Source: Pedococcus sp031456495 (GTDB taxonomy: Bacteria; Actinomycetota; Actinomycetes; Actinomycetales; Dermatophilaceae). Taken from it: 64,000 nucleotides of DNA. A program made the position numbers and the translations under genes. The DNA is taken from assembly GCF_031456495.1 (NCBI RefSeq), contig NZ_JAVDUW010000003.1:62001-126000 (forward strand). Reading direction: 5' to 3'. Numbering within the stretch: position 1 is the first letter of the stretch; every line of letters starts with the position of its first letter. Below the pieces are notes generated by a model that did not search any database, was not told the origin of the DNA, and worked only from the letters and a program-made list of their open reading frames with translations. Positions 25,415-34,048 of the stretch are shown one piece after another.

Positions 25415-26386
25415 GTGTTCTACTGGGTTCTCAAGACGGTCGTGCTGGGGCCGCTGCTGAAGCTGCTCTTCCGGCCGTGGGTCGAGGGCGAGGAGAACAT
25501 CCCCGACGAGGGGGCCGCGATCTTCGCGAGCAACCACCTCTCCTTCTCCGACTCGATCTTCCTGCCGCTCATGGTTCCCCGGCGGATGACGTTCCTCGCG
25601 AAGTCGGACTACTTCACCGGGCGCGGCATCAAGGGCCGGCTGACCGCGGCGTTCTTCAAGGGCGTCGGCCAGCTGCCGATCGACCGTTCCGGCGGCCGCG
25701 CCGGTGAGGCGGCGCTGCGCCAGGGCCTGAAGGTGCTGCGGCGCGGCGAGCTGCTCGGCATCTACCCCGAGGGCACCCGCAGCCCCGACGGCCGGCTCTA
25801 CCGCGGCCGTACGGGGGTGGCCCGCATGGCGCTCGAGGCCGGCGTCCCCGTCCTGCCGGTCGCGATGATCGGCACCGACAAGGCGCAGCCCACGGGCAAG
25901 AAGGTGCCCAGGCTGATGCGGATCGGCATCAAGATCGGCACGCCGCTCGACTTCTCCCGCTACGAGGGCATGGAGGACGACCGGTTCGTCCTGCGCTCGG
26001 TCACCGACGAGATCATGTACGAGCTCATGCTGCTGTCCGGCCAGGAGTACGTCGACATGTACGCCACGTCGATGAAGGACCGGATCCTCGCCGCCGCCAA
26101 GACCAAGGCCCGCGAGCTCCAGGAGGCCGCCCTGCCGGGTGCCGCGGCCAAGGAGCTCGAGGAGGCGCTCGCCGCCGGCGAGGAGTCCTCGTCGCGGACG
26201 GCGAGCCGCTCCGTGGACGACGCGGCCGCCGACATCGACGAGCGCACCGGACGCGACGGCCAGGCCGGGGACGCGGAGGCGCACGACGCGGAGGCGCACG
26301 ACGCGGAGGCGCACGACGCGGGCAGCCACGACGAGCGCCCGGGGGGCGAGGCCGGCAGCGGCTCCGTCGACCGCGCCGCATCCTGA
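25415..26386 (+). CDS. plsC: 1-acylglycerol-3-phosphate acyltransferase-like protein (PlsC family)
   Basis: A 323-residue acyltransferase of phospholipid synthesis. The HX4D catalytic motif is at residues 41-46 (NHLSFSD) and the glycerol-phosphate site EGTRS at 119-123. The enzyme domain ends near residue 225; the remaining hundred residues are a low-complexity, charged tail with three exact DAEAH repeats. The GTG at 25415 is set by AGGAGG six bases upstream, and a TAGAGT box stands 24 bases before it. It matches Rv2182c in the conserved neighbourhood. Confidence 0.9.
   Translation: MFYWVLKTVVLGPLLKLLFRPWVEGEENIPDEGAAIFASNHLSFSDSIFLPLMVPRRMTFLAKSDYFTGRGIKGRLTAAFFKGVGQLPIDRSGGRAGEAALRQGLKVLRRGELLGIYPEGTRSPDGRLYRGRTGVARMALEAGVPVLPVAMIGTDKAQPTGKKVPRLMRIGIKIGTPLDFSRYEGMEDDRFVLRSVTDEIMYELMLLSGQEYVDMYATSMKDRILAAAKTKARELQEAALPGAAAKELEEALAAGEESSSRTASRSVDDAAADIDERTGRDGQAGDAEAHDAEAHDAEAHDAGSHDERPGGEAGSGSVDRAAS
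26270..26314 (+). repeat. Three exact 15-bp tandem repeats in plsC
   Basis: Unit GACGCGGAGGCGCAC repeated three times without change, in frame, encoding Asp-Ala-Glu-Ala-His; a fourth copy is diverged. The repeat number may vary between strains. Confidence 0.9.
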
Positions 26387-26399
26387 CCCGGGTCCCGGC

Positions 26400-27575
26400 G
26401 TGCTCTCCGTGCCGGCACGCCGGTCGGCGGTGCTCGACCCGTCCTCCCAGCCGGAGGTGGTGTCGGCGTTCTGGAAGGGCATCGACGTCTTCCGCCCGAT
26501 CGCGCTGCTCTACGCCGCGTACTCGCTGTGGGACCGGCCCACCGACCTGACCCGTCCCGCCCTGGCGTGGTCGGTCCTCGCCGTGCTGGGGGCGTGGACC
26601 GTGTTCCTCGTGGCCTACCGGCGGCGCCGCCTGTGGCTCGTCCTGGTCGAGCTCGGGCTCGGCGCGGCCGCGATCCTGGCCACCCGTCTGGTCGACACCG
26701 ACGCCGCCATCGCCGCCGGCGCCCGCACCCTGCCGACGTTCTGGCCGGCCGCGGGCGTCGTGTCGGCGGCCGTCCTGCTCGGGCGGCGCGGCGGCATACC
26801 CGCTGCCGTGTTCATCGGCGTCGTCGACGTCGTGGAGGTGCGGCAGGCCACGCCCAACACGGTCAACAACATCGTGCTGCTGCTGCTCATCGGCGCCCTC
26901 ATCGGGTATGCCTGCGACCTGGCCCGCGAGGGCCACGCCAAGCTGCGCGAGGCGCTCGTCCTCGAGGCGCGGGTGCGCGAGCGGGAGCGGCTCGCGCGCA
27001 CCGTCCACGACGGCGTCCTGCAGACGCTGGCGTTCATCAACCGGCGCGGCGGCGAGCTCGGCGAGCAGTCGGCCGTGCTCGGCGCCATGGCCGCCGAGCA
27101 GGAGCGCATCCTGCGCGCGCTGGTGAGCGGCACGAGCCCCGAGGACACCGAGGCCGCCGTGACCGGCGACACCGACCTGCGCCAGTCGCTCGCCCGGTAC
27201 GCCGGTGGTCGCGTCCAGCTCGTCGCCCCGGCCGACCCCGTCCCCGTGCCACCTCGAGTCGCCGGTGAGCTGGCGGCCGCCGTCGGCGCCGCCCTCGACA
27301 ACGTGCGCCAGCACGCGGGCGAGGACGCCCAGGCGTGGGTGCTGCTCGAGGACGCCGGTGACGACGTGGTCATCACCGTGCGCGACAACGGCGTCGGTAT
27401 GCCGTCCGGCCGGCTCGAGCAGGCCGCGGCAGCCGGGCGCCTGGGCGCGTCCTCGAGCATCCGCGGCAGGCTGGCGGACCTCGGGGGAGAAGCGAGGTAC
27501 TCGGGCCGCGAGGGTTCCGGGGTCACGGTCGAGATGCGCGCGCCGAGGGGCGGCGCGCCGGAGGGAGATCGATGA
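26400..27575 (+). CDS. macS: Sensor histidine kinase, MacS/NarL type
   Basis: A 391-residue membrane kinase. Five or so hydrophobic spans occupy residues 30-175; the HisKA_3 dimerisation domain follows with RTVHDGVLQ, whose H203 is the expected phosphorylation site; the ATPase domain has NVRQHAG (N box) and DNGVGMP (G1 box). This membrane-sensor layout and its position between plsC and DAHP synthase match the MacS kinase of Streptomyces. It overlaps its response regulator by four bases. The first start, GTG 26400, is used; GTG 26409 is possible. Confidence 0.85.
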   Translation: MLSVPARRSAVLDPSSQPEVVSAFWKGIDVFRPIALLYAAYSLWDRPTDLTRPALAWSVLAVLGAWTVFLVAYRRRRLWLVLVELGLGAAAILATRLVDTDAAIAAGARTLPTFWPAAGVVSAAVLLGRRGGIPAAVFIGVVDVVEVRQATPNTVNNIVLLLLIGALIGYACDLAREGHAKLREALVLEARVRERERLARTVHDGVLQTLAFINRRGGELGEQSAVLGAMAAEQERILRALVSGTSPEDTEAAVTGDTDLRQSLARYAGGRVQLVAPADPVPVPPRVAGELAAAVGAALDNVRQHAGEDAQAWVLLEDAGDDVVITVRDNGVGMPSGRLEQAAAAGRLGASSSIRGRLADLGGEARYSGREGSGVTVEMRAPRGGAPEGDR

Positions 27576-28249
27576 GCGAGCAGGACACCGCAGCGGCACC
27601 GGTGACGGTGGTCGTGGCGGACGACCACCCGTTGTGGCGCGACGCCGTGGCGGCCGACCTGTCCGACGCCGGGTACTCCGTGGTCGCCACCGCGGACGAC
27701 GGGCCGTCGGCGGTCAACCGGACCAGGGCGACGCGGCCGAGGGTGCTCGTGCTCGACCTCAACCTGCCGGGTCTGCGGGGGCACGAGGTCTGCCAGGCGC
27801 TGGGCGCGCTGGAGACCCGCGTACTCGTGCTGTCGGCCAGCGGCGAGCAGCAGGACGTGCTCGAGGCGGTCAAGGCGGGGGCCACGGGGTACCTCGTGAA
27901 GTCGGCCACGCGCGAGCAGATCGTCGCGGCGGTGGGCGCGACCGCGCGCGGGGAGGCCGTGTTCACGCCGGGCCTCGCAGGACTGGTGCTGGGGGAGTTC
28001 CGCAAGATGTCGACCCAGCCGTCGGTGGACCCGTCCCGGCCGATCCCGGAGCTGACCGAGCGCGAGACCGAGGTGCTGCGGCTCGTCGCGACGGGCATGT
28101 CGTCCAAGGAGATCGCGGCCGAGCTGTTCATCAGCCACCGCACCGTGCAGAACCACGTGCAGAACACGCTGGGCAAGCTGCAGCTGCACAACCGGGTCGA
28201 GCTCGCGCGGTTCGCGATCGCGAAGGGGCTCGACACCCCCGAGGCCTAG
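27572..28249 (+). CDS. macR: Response regulator, NarL/LuxR type
   Basis: A 225-residue regulator. Receiver domain: ADDHP near residue 17, phospho-acceptor D62 in LVLDLNLPG, and the conserved lysine in GYLVKSA. The LuxR-type helix-turn-helix is at the C-terminus (LTERETEVLRLVATGMSSKEIAAEL and SHRTVQNHVQNTLGKL). Partner of the preceding kinase through an ATGA overlap. By synteny it corresponds to MacR of Streptomyces, which controls membrane and morphogenesis genes; I cannot see a MacR-type operator here. Confidence 0.88.
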   Translation: MSEQDTAAAPVTVVVADDHPLWRDAVAADLSDAGYSVVATADDGPSAVNRTRATRPRVLVLDLNLPGLRGHEVCQALGALETRVLVLSASGEQQDVLEAVKAGATGYLVKSATREQIVAAVGATARGEAVFTPGLAGLVLGEFRKMSTQPSVDPSRPIPELTERETEVLRLVATGMSSKEIAAELFISHRTVQNHVQNTLGKLQLHNRVELARFAIAKGLDTPEA

Positions 28250-28322
28250 GCGTCTGACGGCCGCGCGACGAGGGCAGGTGACCGCGATGCGGGCTGCGAG
28301 ACGGGCCGGTCGGCGGCGCACC

Positions 28323-28328
28323 TATCCT
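28323..28328 (+). promoter_or_regulatory. -10 box, leaderless promoter of DAHP synthase
   Basis: TATCCT six bases before the GTG at 28335. Confidence 0.6.
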
Positions 28329-28334
28329 TGACGC

Positions 28335-29684
28335 GTGAGCACTGCCCAGCACGACGCCCTCGCCAGCCTCGCGGCCGGCGCCGCCCTCCCGGCGGCGCAG
28401 CAGCCCGAGTGGCCCGACCCGTTGGCCCTCGCCGACGCGGTCGCGACCCTGGCGTCCTACCCGCCCCTGGTGTTCGCGGGGGAGTGCGACGTGCTCAAGA
28501 GCCGCATGGCGGCCGCCGCCCGCGGTGAGGCGTTCGTGCTCCAGGGCGGCGACTGCGCCGAGACCTTCGCGGCCGCGACGGCGGACAACATCCGCGACCG
28601 GGTCAAGACGATCCTGCAGATGGCCGCGGTCCTCACGTACGGCGCCAGCGTCCCCGTGGTCAAGGTCGGCCGCATGGCCGGGCAGTACGCCAAGCCGCGC
28701 AGCAGCGGCAGCGAGACGCGCGACGGCGTCACGCTCCCGGCATACCGCGGCGACATGGTGAACGACTTCGACTTCACCGAGGCCTCCCGCATCCCGGACC
28801 CGCAGCGGCTGGTCCGCGCGTACCACGCGAGCTCGGCCACGCTGAACCTCGTCCGCGCCTTCACCCAGGGTGGCTTCGCCGACCTGCGGCACGTGCACGA
28901 CTGGAACCGCGGCTTCGTCGCCAACGCCGCCAACAGCCGGTACGAGCGGCTCGCCCACGACATCGACAAGGCGATGAAGTTCATGTCGGCCTGTGGCGCG
29001 GACTTCGACGCCATGCGCACGACCGAGTTCTTCTCCGCCCACGAGGCGCTGCTGCTGGACTACGAGCGCCCGCTGACCCGCGTCGACAGCCGCACCGGCG
29101 AGCTCTACGACACCAGCGGCCACTTCATCTGGGTGGGCGAGCGCACCCGCGACCTCGACGGCGCGCACGTCGACTTCGTCTCCAAGGTGCTCAACCCGAT
29201 CGGCGTGAAGCTGTCGGCCAAGGCCGAGGTCGACGACGTCCTGCGGCTCATCGACAAGGTCGACCCCGACCGCGAGCCGGGCCGCCTGACCTTCATCACC
29301 CGGATGGGCGCGCGCACTGTCCGCGAGGCGCTTCCGACGCTGGTCGAGAAGATCACCGCCAGCGGTGCCCAGGTCACCTGGATCTGCGACCCGATGCACG
29401 GCAACACCTTCGAGTCCTCCAGCGGCTACAAGACCCGTGACTTCGAGGACGTCGTCGAGGAGGTGCGCGGCTTCTTCGAGGTGCACCACGGCCTCGGGAC
29501 GGTGCCCGGCGGCATCCACGTCGAGCTCACCGGCAACGACGTCACCGAGTGCATCGGCGGCGCGGAGAAGATCCTCGACGCGGACCTGTCCCAGCGCTAC
29601 GAGACGGTGTGCGACCCGCGCCTGAACCACCAGCAGAGCCTGGAGCTGGCGTTCCTCACCGCGGAGATGCTCGCCAAGAGCTGA
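28335..29684 (+). CDS. aroG: Class II DAHP synthase
   Basis: A 449-residue enzyme, the first of the shikimate pathway, joining phosphoenolpyruvate and erythrose-4-phosphate. Class II signatures are clear: LQGGDCAE, VGRMAGQYAKPRS, GVKLSAKA, TRMGA and CDPMHGN, with the metal-binding cysteine, histidine, glutamate and aspartate expected in these segments. Length matches the plant/actinobacterial class II family (AroG, Rv2178c). The GTG at 28335 is set by the leaderless promoter. It shares the aromatic pathway with trpD 22 kb away. Confidence 0.96.
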   Translation: MSTAQHDALASLAAGAALPAAQQPEWPDPLALADAVATLASYPPLVFAGECDVLKSRMAAAARGEAFVLQGGDCAETFAAATADNIRDRVKTILQMAAVLTYGASVPVVKVGRMAGQYAKPRSSGSETRDGVTLPAYRGDMVNDFDFTEASRIPDPQRLVRAYHASSATLNLVRAFTQGGFADLRHVHDWNRGFVANAANSRYERLAHDIDKAMKFMSACGADFDAMRTTEFFSAHEALLLDYERPLTRVDSRTGELYDTSGHFIWVGERTRDLDGAHVDFVSKVLNPIGVKLSAKAEVDDVLRLIDKVDPDREPGRLTFITRMGARTVREALPTLVEKITASGAQVTWICDPMHGNTFESSSGYKTRDFEDVVEEVRGFFEVHHGLGTVPGGIHVELTGNDVTECIGGAEKILDADLSQRYETVCDPRLNHQQSLELAFLTAEMLAKS

Positions 29685-29800
29685 CGCGCGTATGCCGCGG
29701 GGCCGGGTGCGGAGCGGGCGCGCACCCGGGAGCGCCGGGTGGTGACACGCGGCGGGTCGTCGTGGTGGTGACCGGGCGTCCCGGCCCGGGGAGCACCTCC

Positions 29801-29806
29801 TAGGCT
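29801..29806 (+). promoter_or_regulatory. -10 box, leaderless promoter of threonine aldolase
   Basis: TAGGCT six bases before the ATG at 29813. Confidence 0.6.
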
Positions 29807-29812
29807 GCTCGC

Positions 29813-30874
29813 ATGCCCGATGCCCCCCAGGTCGACCTGCTCTCCGACACCCTCACCAAGCCGACTGACGCCATGCGTGCGGCGATGGCTGCCGCACCCG
29901 TCGGTGACGACGTGTTCGGCGAGGACCCCACCGTCCGCGAGCTCGAGCAGCGGGTGGCGGGGATGCTCGGCCACGAGGACGGCCTGTTCACCCCGTCCGG
30001 GTCGATGGCCAACCAGCTCGGCATCCGGCTGCACGTCGCCCCGGGGCAGGAGCTCGTCGCCGACTCGCTCGCGCACGTGCTGCGGGCCGAGATGGGTGCG
30101 GCCGCGGTGCTCTCGGGCATCTCGTCGCGGTCCTGGGTGGCGCAGCACGGGGAGCTGGACGCCGCCCAGCCGCTGGCGCTGATGATCCCCGACGGCGGGG
30201 CGTACCAGGTCAACACCCGGCTCGTCGTCGTGGAGAACACGCACAACTTCGGCGGTGGCACCGTGCAGCCGCTGGACCAGGTCCAGGCCCTGCGCGCGGG
30301 AACCCGGGAGCGGGGCGTCGCGATGCACCTCGACGGTGCCCGGCTCTGGAACGCGCACGTCGCGACCGGAACCCCGCTCGACACCTGGGGTGGGCTGTTC
30401 GACACCGTGAGCGTGTGCCTGTCCAAGGGGCTCGGCGCGCCGGTGGGGTCGGTGCTCGTCGGCTCGTCGGCGCACATGCAGGAGGCGCGGATCTGGCGCA
30501 AGCGGTTCGGCGGCGGCATGCGCCAGGTCGGGATCCTCGCGGCCGCGGGGCTGCACGCGCTCGACCACCACGTGGAGCGGCTGGCCGACGACCACGCCCG
30601 GGCCCGGCGGTTTGCCGAGGCCGCCGCGCAGGCGCGTCCCGGCTCGGTCGACCCGGCCCGGGTGCAGACCAACATCGTGGTGCTCGACGTGTCCGGCGCC
30701 GGGTGGACGGCGGCCGGGTTCGTCGAGGCGGCGGCGGCGCGCGGCGTCCGGATCTACCCGGTGAGCCCCACGGCCGTCCGGCTGGTGTGGCACCTCGACG
30801 TGGACGACGCCGGGACCGCGCTCGCCGTCGACGCGCTCGCGCCGCTGCTCGAGCAGGGACCCTCCGCCGCCTGA
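29813..30874 (+). CDS. ltaE: Low-specificity threonine aldolase
   Basis: A 353-residue PLP enzyme that splits threonine to glycine and acetaldehyde. The N-terminal LLSDTLTKPTDAMRAAMA, GDDVFGEDPTV, the GSMANQL segment, the cofactor aspartate in HLDGARLWN and the PLP lysine in SVCLSKGLGAPVGS are all typical of the GLY1/LtaE family, and RIWRKRFGGGMRQ follows as expected. Monocistronic, with a leaderless promoter and the 32-bp hairpin just after its stop. Confidence 0.92.
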   Translation: MPDAPQVDLLSDTLTKPTDAMRAAMAAAPVGDDVFGEDPTVRELEQRVAGMLGHEDGLFTPSGSMANQLGIRLHVAPGQELVADSLAHVLRAEMGAAAVLSGISSRSWVAQHGELDAAQPLALMIPDGGAYQVNTRLVVVENTHNFGGGTVQPLDQVQALRAGTRERGVAMHLDGARLWNAHVATGTPLDTWGGLFDTVSVCLSKGLGAPVGSVLVGSSAHMQEARIWRKRFGGGMRQVGILAAAGLHALDHHVERLADDHARARRFAEAAAQARPGSVDPARVQTNIVVLDVSGAGWTAAGFVEAAAARGVRIYPVSPTAVRLVWHLDVDDAGTALAVDALAPLLEQGPSAA

Positions 30875-30879
30875 CCCCT

Positions 30880-30947
30880 CCGGCCCGGGGTCTTTGAGCG
30901 ATCCCGGCGGTGGTGACCGCCGGGATCGCTCAAAGACCCCGGGCCGG
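30880..30947. terminator. Perfect 32-bp stem-loop between convergent genes
   Basis: Arms 30880-30911 and 30916-30947 are perfectly complementary over 32 bases with a 4-base loop (GGTG). It begins six bases after the ltaE stop and ends 15 bases before the stop of the convergent permease gene, so it can terminate both. No T-tract. The stem is far longer than an ordinary terminator needs. Confidence 0.75.
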
Positions 30948-30961
30948 ACGGGAGGGCGCGC

Positions 30962-31918
30962 TCAGACCTCGTGGTGGAGCAGCTCGGCCGGCGGGTCCTG
31001 CTCGGCGGTCGCGCCGGGGGAGCGTCGCCCGAGCAGCTCGACGAGGTACATCGCGGCCAGCACGAGCCCGCCGCCGAGGAGCATCCGCAGCGTGAGCGTC
31101 TCGCCGCCGAACAGGACCGCGAAGAACGCCGCGAACACCGGCTCCATGGTCATGACGATCGCGGCGCGAGCGGCGGGCAGGTGCGACTGGGCCCACGTCT
31201 GCGCCCACAGGGCGACGGCACCGGCGACCAGCGCCATGTAGAGCAGCGATGTCCACTGGCCCCCGGTCGACGGCAGCGTGATCCCACCCGGGAGCGCGGC
31301 GACGAACGCCACGACCGCGATGACGAACGCCTGCACGGTGGCCAGGCCGGTCGCTGCGGACGCCGTCGAGTACCGGCCGAGGCCGAGGATGTGGAGGGCG
31401 TAGAGGCCCGCGGAGCCCAGGGTCAGCGCCTCGCCGTACCCGACCGACAGGCCACGCAGCGACAGCACGGCCAGCCCGGCCGTCGCCAGCAGGACGGCCA
31501 GCCAGGTGCTGCCCGGGAGGCGGTCGCGGAGCAGCACAGCCCCGAGCACCGGGGTGAGCACGACGTAGGTGCCGGTGACGAACCCGGACACCGAGGCATC
31601 CGTGTGCTCCAGCCCCACGGTCTGCAGCAGCTGGGCCAGGCCGTAGAGCACGCCCAGCCCGACCCCGACCACCACCTCGCGGCGGCTCAGGGCCAGCACC
31701 TGCCGCCGGAACACCACGGCCATGACGACCGCCGCGATCGCGAACCGCACGGCGAGGAAGTCCGCCGAGGGCACGTGCGCGACCAGGTCGCGGATGAGGA
31801 AGAACGTCGAGCCCCAGACGGCCGTCACGGAGACGAGCAGCAGGGTCGCCAGCCGGGTCGCCGGCAGCCTCGTGCGGGAGGTGGCCGACGGGCCGGCGGG
31901 GGGCGTGCTGGTGGACAG
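30962..31918 (-). CDS. DMT/EamA-family permease
   Basis: A permease of about 318 residues with ten hydrophobic helices in two EamA repeats (first begins TLLLVSVTAVWGSTFFLIRD, second around WTSLLYMALVAGAVALWAQ). Members export amino acids or metabolites; the substrate is not evident. The start is a problem. The only ATG/GTG at the front (GTG 31828) would cut the first helix in half. In the same frame the open reading continues upstream to a CTG at 31918 (reading STSTPPAGPS) that has GAAGG seven bases before it; I favour this start. It lies 38 bases downstream of pknL on the same strand. Confidence 0.8.
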   Translation of the reverse strand: MSTSTPPAGPSATSRTRLPATRLATLLLVSVTAVWGSTFFLIRDLVAHVPSADFLAVRFAIAAVVMAVVFRRQVLALSRREVVVGVGLGVLYGLAQLLQTVGLEHTDASVSGFVTGTYVVLTPVLGAVLLRDRLPGSTWLAVLLATAGLAVLSLRGLSVGYGEALTLGSAGLYALHILGLGRYSTASAATGLATVQAFVIAVVAFVAALPGGITLPSTGGQWTSLLYMALVAGAVALWAQTWAQSHLPAARAAIVMTMEPVFAAFFAVLFGGETLTLRMLLGGGLVLAAMYLVELLGRRSPGATAEQDPPAELLHHEV

Positions 31919-31956
31919 GGCAGGGCCTTCGGGGAGTGGGGTCGCCGGGCGGGTGG

Positions 31957-33957
31957 TCAGACGATGACGAGGGTGACGACGCTGCCCTTGGGGGCCTTGC
32001 CTCCACCGGCAGGGCTCTGGCTGCGGACGGTGCCGAAGACACCGCCCATGAACCGGTCCTTCTGCACCTTGAACCCGGCGTCGGTGAGGATCTTCTCGGC
32101 CTCCGCCTCCTGCTTGCCCTGCACGTCCGGCACCGCGACCATCTCCGGTCCCTTGGAGACCACGAGCTTGACGGGGTCGCCGCGGTAGAGCGTGCCGCCC
32201 GCCGGCGTCTGGGAGATGACGCTGCCCTTGGCGACGTCGGTGCTGAACGCCTGCTCGGTGGCGTCGACCTGCAGACCCTTGCCGGTGAGGTCGTTGACGG
32301 CCTGGTCGGCGGGCTTGCCGGTCCAGTCGGTCACGGCGATCGGCTGACGGCCCTTGCTCACGACGAGCGCGACGTCGGCGCCCCGCTTCAGCTCGGTGCC
32401 GGCCTTGGGGTCGGTGCTGATGACGAGCCCCGGGTCCACGGACTCGCTGTAGGCCTGGGTGACCGCGCCGACCACGAGCTTGGCGGCGGTGACCTGGTCC
32501 GTCGCCTCGGCCTTGGACTTACCCGCGACGTCGGGCACGGCATACCGCTCGGGGCCCCGCGAGACGGTCACGGTGACGTCCGTGCCGCGCGACACCTCCC
32601 TGCCGGCGCCAGGGTCGGTCGACATGACGACGCCCTTGGGCACGCTCTCGTCGAACTGGTCCTGCCGCTTCGGCGTGAGGTGCGCCCGTTCGAGGGCGGA
32701 GGCGGCCCTGGCGTACGCGAGGTTGGTCGTGCGCGGCACGACGGTGGGGGAGCCCGGCCCGGCGACGAACCACCAGACGCTCAGGCCGGCCACCAGGAGC
32801 ACGGCGAGCACGACCGCGACCCAGCGCCACGGCAGGCCGCGCCGGTCGTCCTCGCCCACCACGCGTCCCTCGAGCGCCCCACCGCGCCGCGAGGCGAGCT
32901 CGGCCCCGGGCGGCACGGTCGGCGTGTGGTCGATGGGCAGCGCCACCGGGGGGACCCTGCGCCGTGCGGGCGCGGCGTCGTCCTGCCCGGCCGGCTCCGA
33001 GTCGTCGTCCCCGACCGGCAGCGCGCTCGTGCGCTCGACGGCCACGGTGCTGGACCCGCCGGCGAGTGACGCGGGCCCCTCGGGGCGGCGGTCGAGCTCG
33101 GCCGGGGTGAGCATCGCGCGCGACGCACGCACCTGGGTGAGGAAGTCGGCGGCGTCCGACGGGCGCTGGTCGGGGTCGCGGGAGGTCGCCAGCGCCACGA
33201 GGGAGTCGAGCTCCTGCGGGACCGAGGGGACCCGAGACGACGGTGCGGGGATCGAGCCGTGGACGTGCTGGTACGCGATGTGGATCGGGGTGTCGCCGGT
33301 GAACGCCTTGGTGCCGGTGAGCATCTCGAACAGGATCAGCCCGGCCGCGTAGACGTCGCTGCGGGCGTCGGCGATACCGCGCTCGACCTGCTCGGGGGAG
33401 AGGTAGGCGACCGTGCCGAGGAGCACGCCCGTCTGCGAGGTGACGGTGTGGGCGGAGACGGCGCGCGCCAGCCCGAAGTCGGCGACCTTCACGGTGCCGT
33501 CGTCCTCGCGCAGGATGACGTTCTCGGGCTTGACGTCGCGGTGGATGATGCCGGCCCGGTGGGCGGCCCCGAGGGCCTGCAGGACGGGGGCGAGGATGTC
33601 CAGCGCGGCCCGCGGGGTCAGCGGCCCCTCGGCGCGCATGACCTCGCGCAGGGTCTGGCCGGGGACGTACTCCATCGCGAGGAACATGAGCCCGTCGTCC
33701 TCGCCCTGGTCGAAGACGGCAACGACGTTGGGGTGGGACAGGCGGGCGGCCGAGCGCGCCTCGCGCCGGAACCGGGTGACGAACGCCTCGTCCTGGGCGA
33801 GGTCGGCACGCAGCACCTTGAGCGCCACGTCGCGGTCCAGGCGGGTGTCCAGGGCCAGGTAGACCGACGCCATCCCGCCGTCGGCGATGTGCGACTGGAC
33901 GCGGTAGCGCCCGTCGAGCACACGGCCGAGGAGGGACTCGGTCACACCGGAAGACAC
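31957..33957 (-). CDS. pknL: Ser/Thr protein kinase with four PASTA domains (PknL position)
   Basis: A 666-residue membrane kinase. Kinase domain residues about 18-275: Gly-rich loop IADGGMASVY, K47, catalytic HRDVKPEN (D141), DFG at 160-162 and a Thr-rich activation loop (T171, T173, T176). After a linker rich in Pro, Arg and acidic residues comes one membrane helix (380-399) and four extracellular PASTA repeats that bind peptidoglycan or lipid II. The mycobacterial PknL at this place lacks PASTA domains, so this is the longer form. GTG 33957 is set by TACACT six bases upstream. The LysM protein and the Rv2175c-like protein, a known PknL substrate in mycobacteria, are next door. Confidence 0.93.
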   Translation of the reverse strand: MSSGVTESLLGRVLDGRYRVQSHIADGGMASVYLALDTRLDRDVALKVLRADLAQDEAFVTRFRREARSAARLSHPNVVAVFDQGEDDGLMFLAMEYVPGQTLREVMRAEGPLTPRAALDILAPVLQALGAAHRAGIIHRDVKPENVILREDDGTVKVADFGLARAVSAHTVTSQTGVLLGTVAYLSPEQVERGIADARSDVYAAGLILFEMLTGTKAFTGDTPIHIAYQHVHGSIPAPSSRVPSVPQELDSLVALATSRDPDQRPSDAADFLTQVRASRAMLTPAELDRRPEGPASLAGGSSTVAVERTSALPVGDDDSEPAGQDDAAPARRRVPPVALPIDHTPTVPPGAELASRRGGALEGRVVGEDDRRGLPWRWVAVVLAVLLVAGLSVWWFVAGPGSPTVVPRTTNLAYARAASALERAHLTPKRQDQFDESVPKGVVMSTDPGAGREVSRGTDVTVTVSRGPERYAVPDVAGKSKAEATDQVTAAKLVVGAVTQAYSESVDPGLVISTDPKAGTELKRGADVALVVSKGRQPIAVTDWTGKPADQAVNDLTGKGLQVDATEQAFSTDVAKGSVISQTPAGGTLYRGDPVKLVVSKGPEMVAVPDVQGKQEAEAEKILTDAGFKVQKDRFMGGVFGTVRSQSPAGGGKAPKGSVVTLVIV

Positions 33958-33963
33958 CCGCAA

Positions 33964-33969
33964 AGTGTA
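33964..33969 (-). promoter_or_regulatory. -10 box, leaderless promoter of pknL
   Basis: TACACT on the minus strand, six bases before the GTG at 33957. Confidence 0.6.
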
Positions 33970-34048
33970 GGAGACCGGACGGGTCATCCCGTGCAGGCAG
34001 GTCCGGGGTGGACGACCCGGGACGGCCGGCAGGGCTCCACGCGCGGGC

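Noticed and set aside
30880..30947. Long inverted repeat as a miniature transposable element
   Set aside because: Only a 4-base loop, no target-site duplication visible, and it sits exactly between two gene ends like a terminator.
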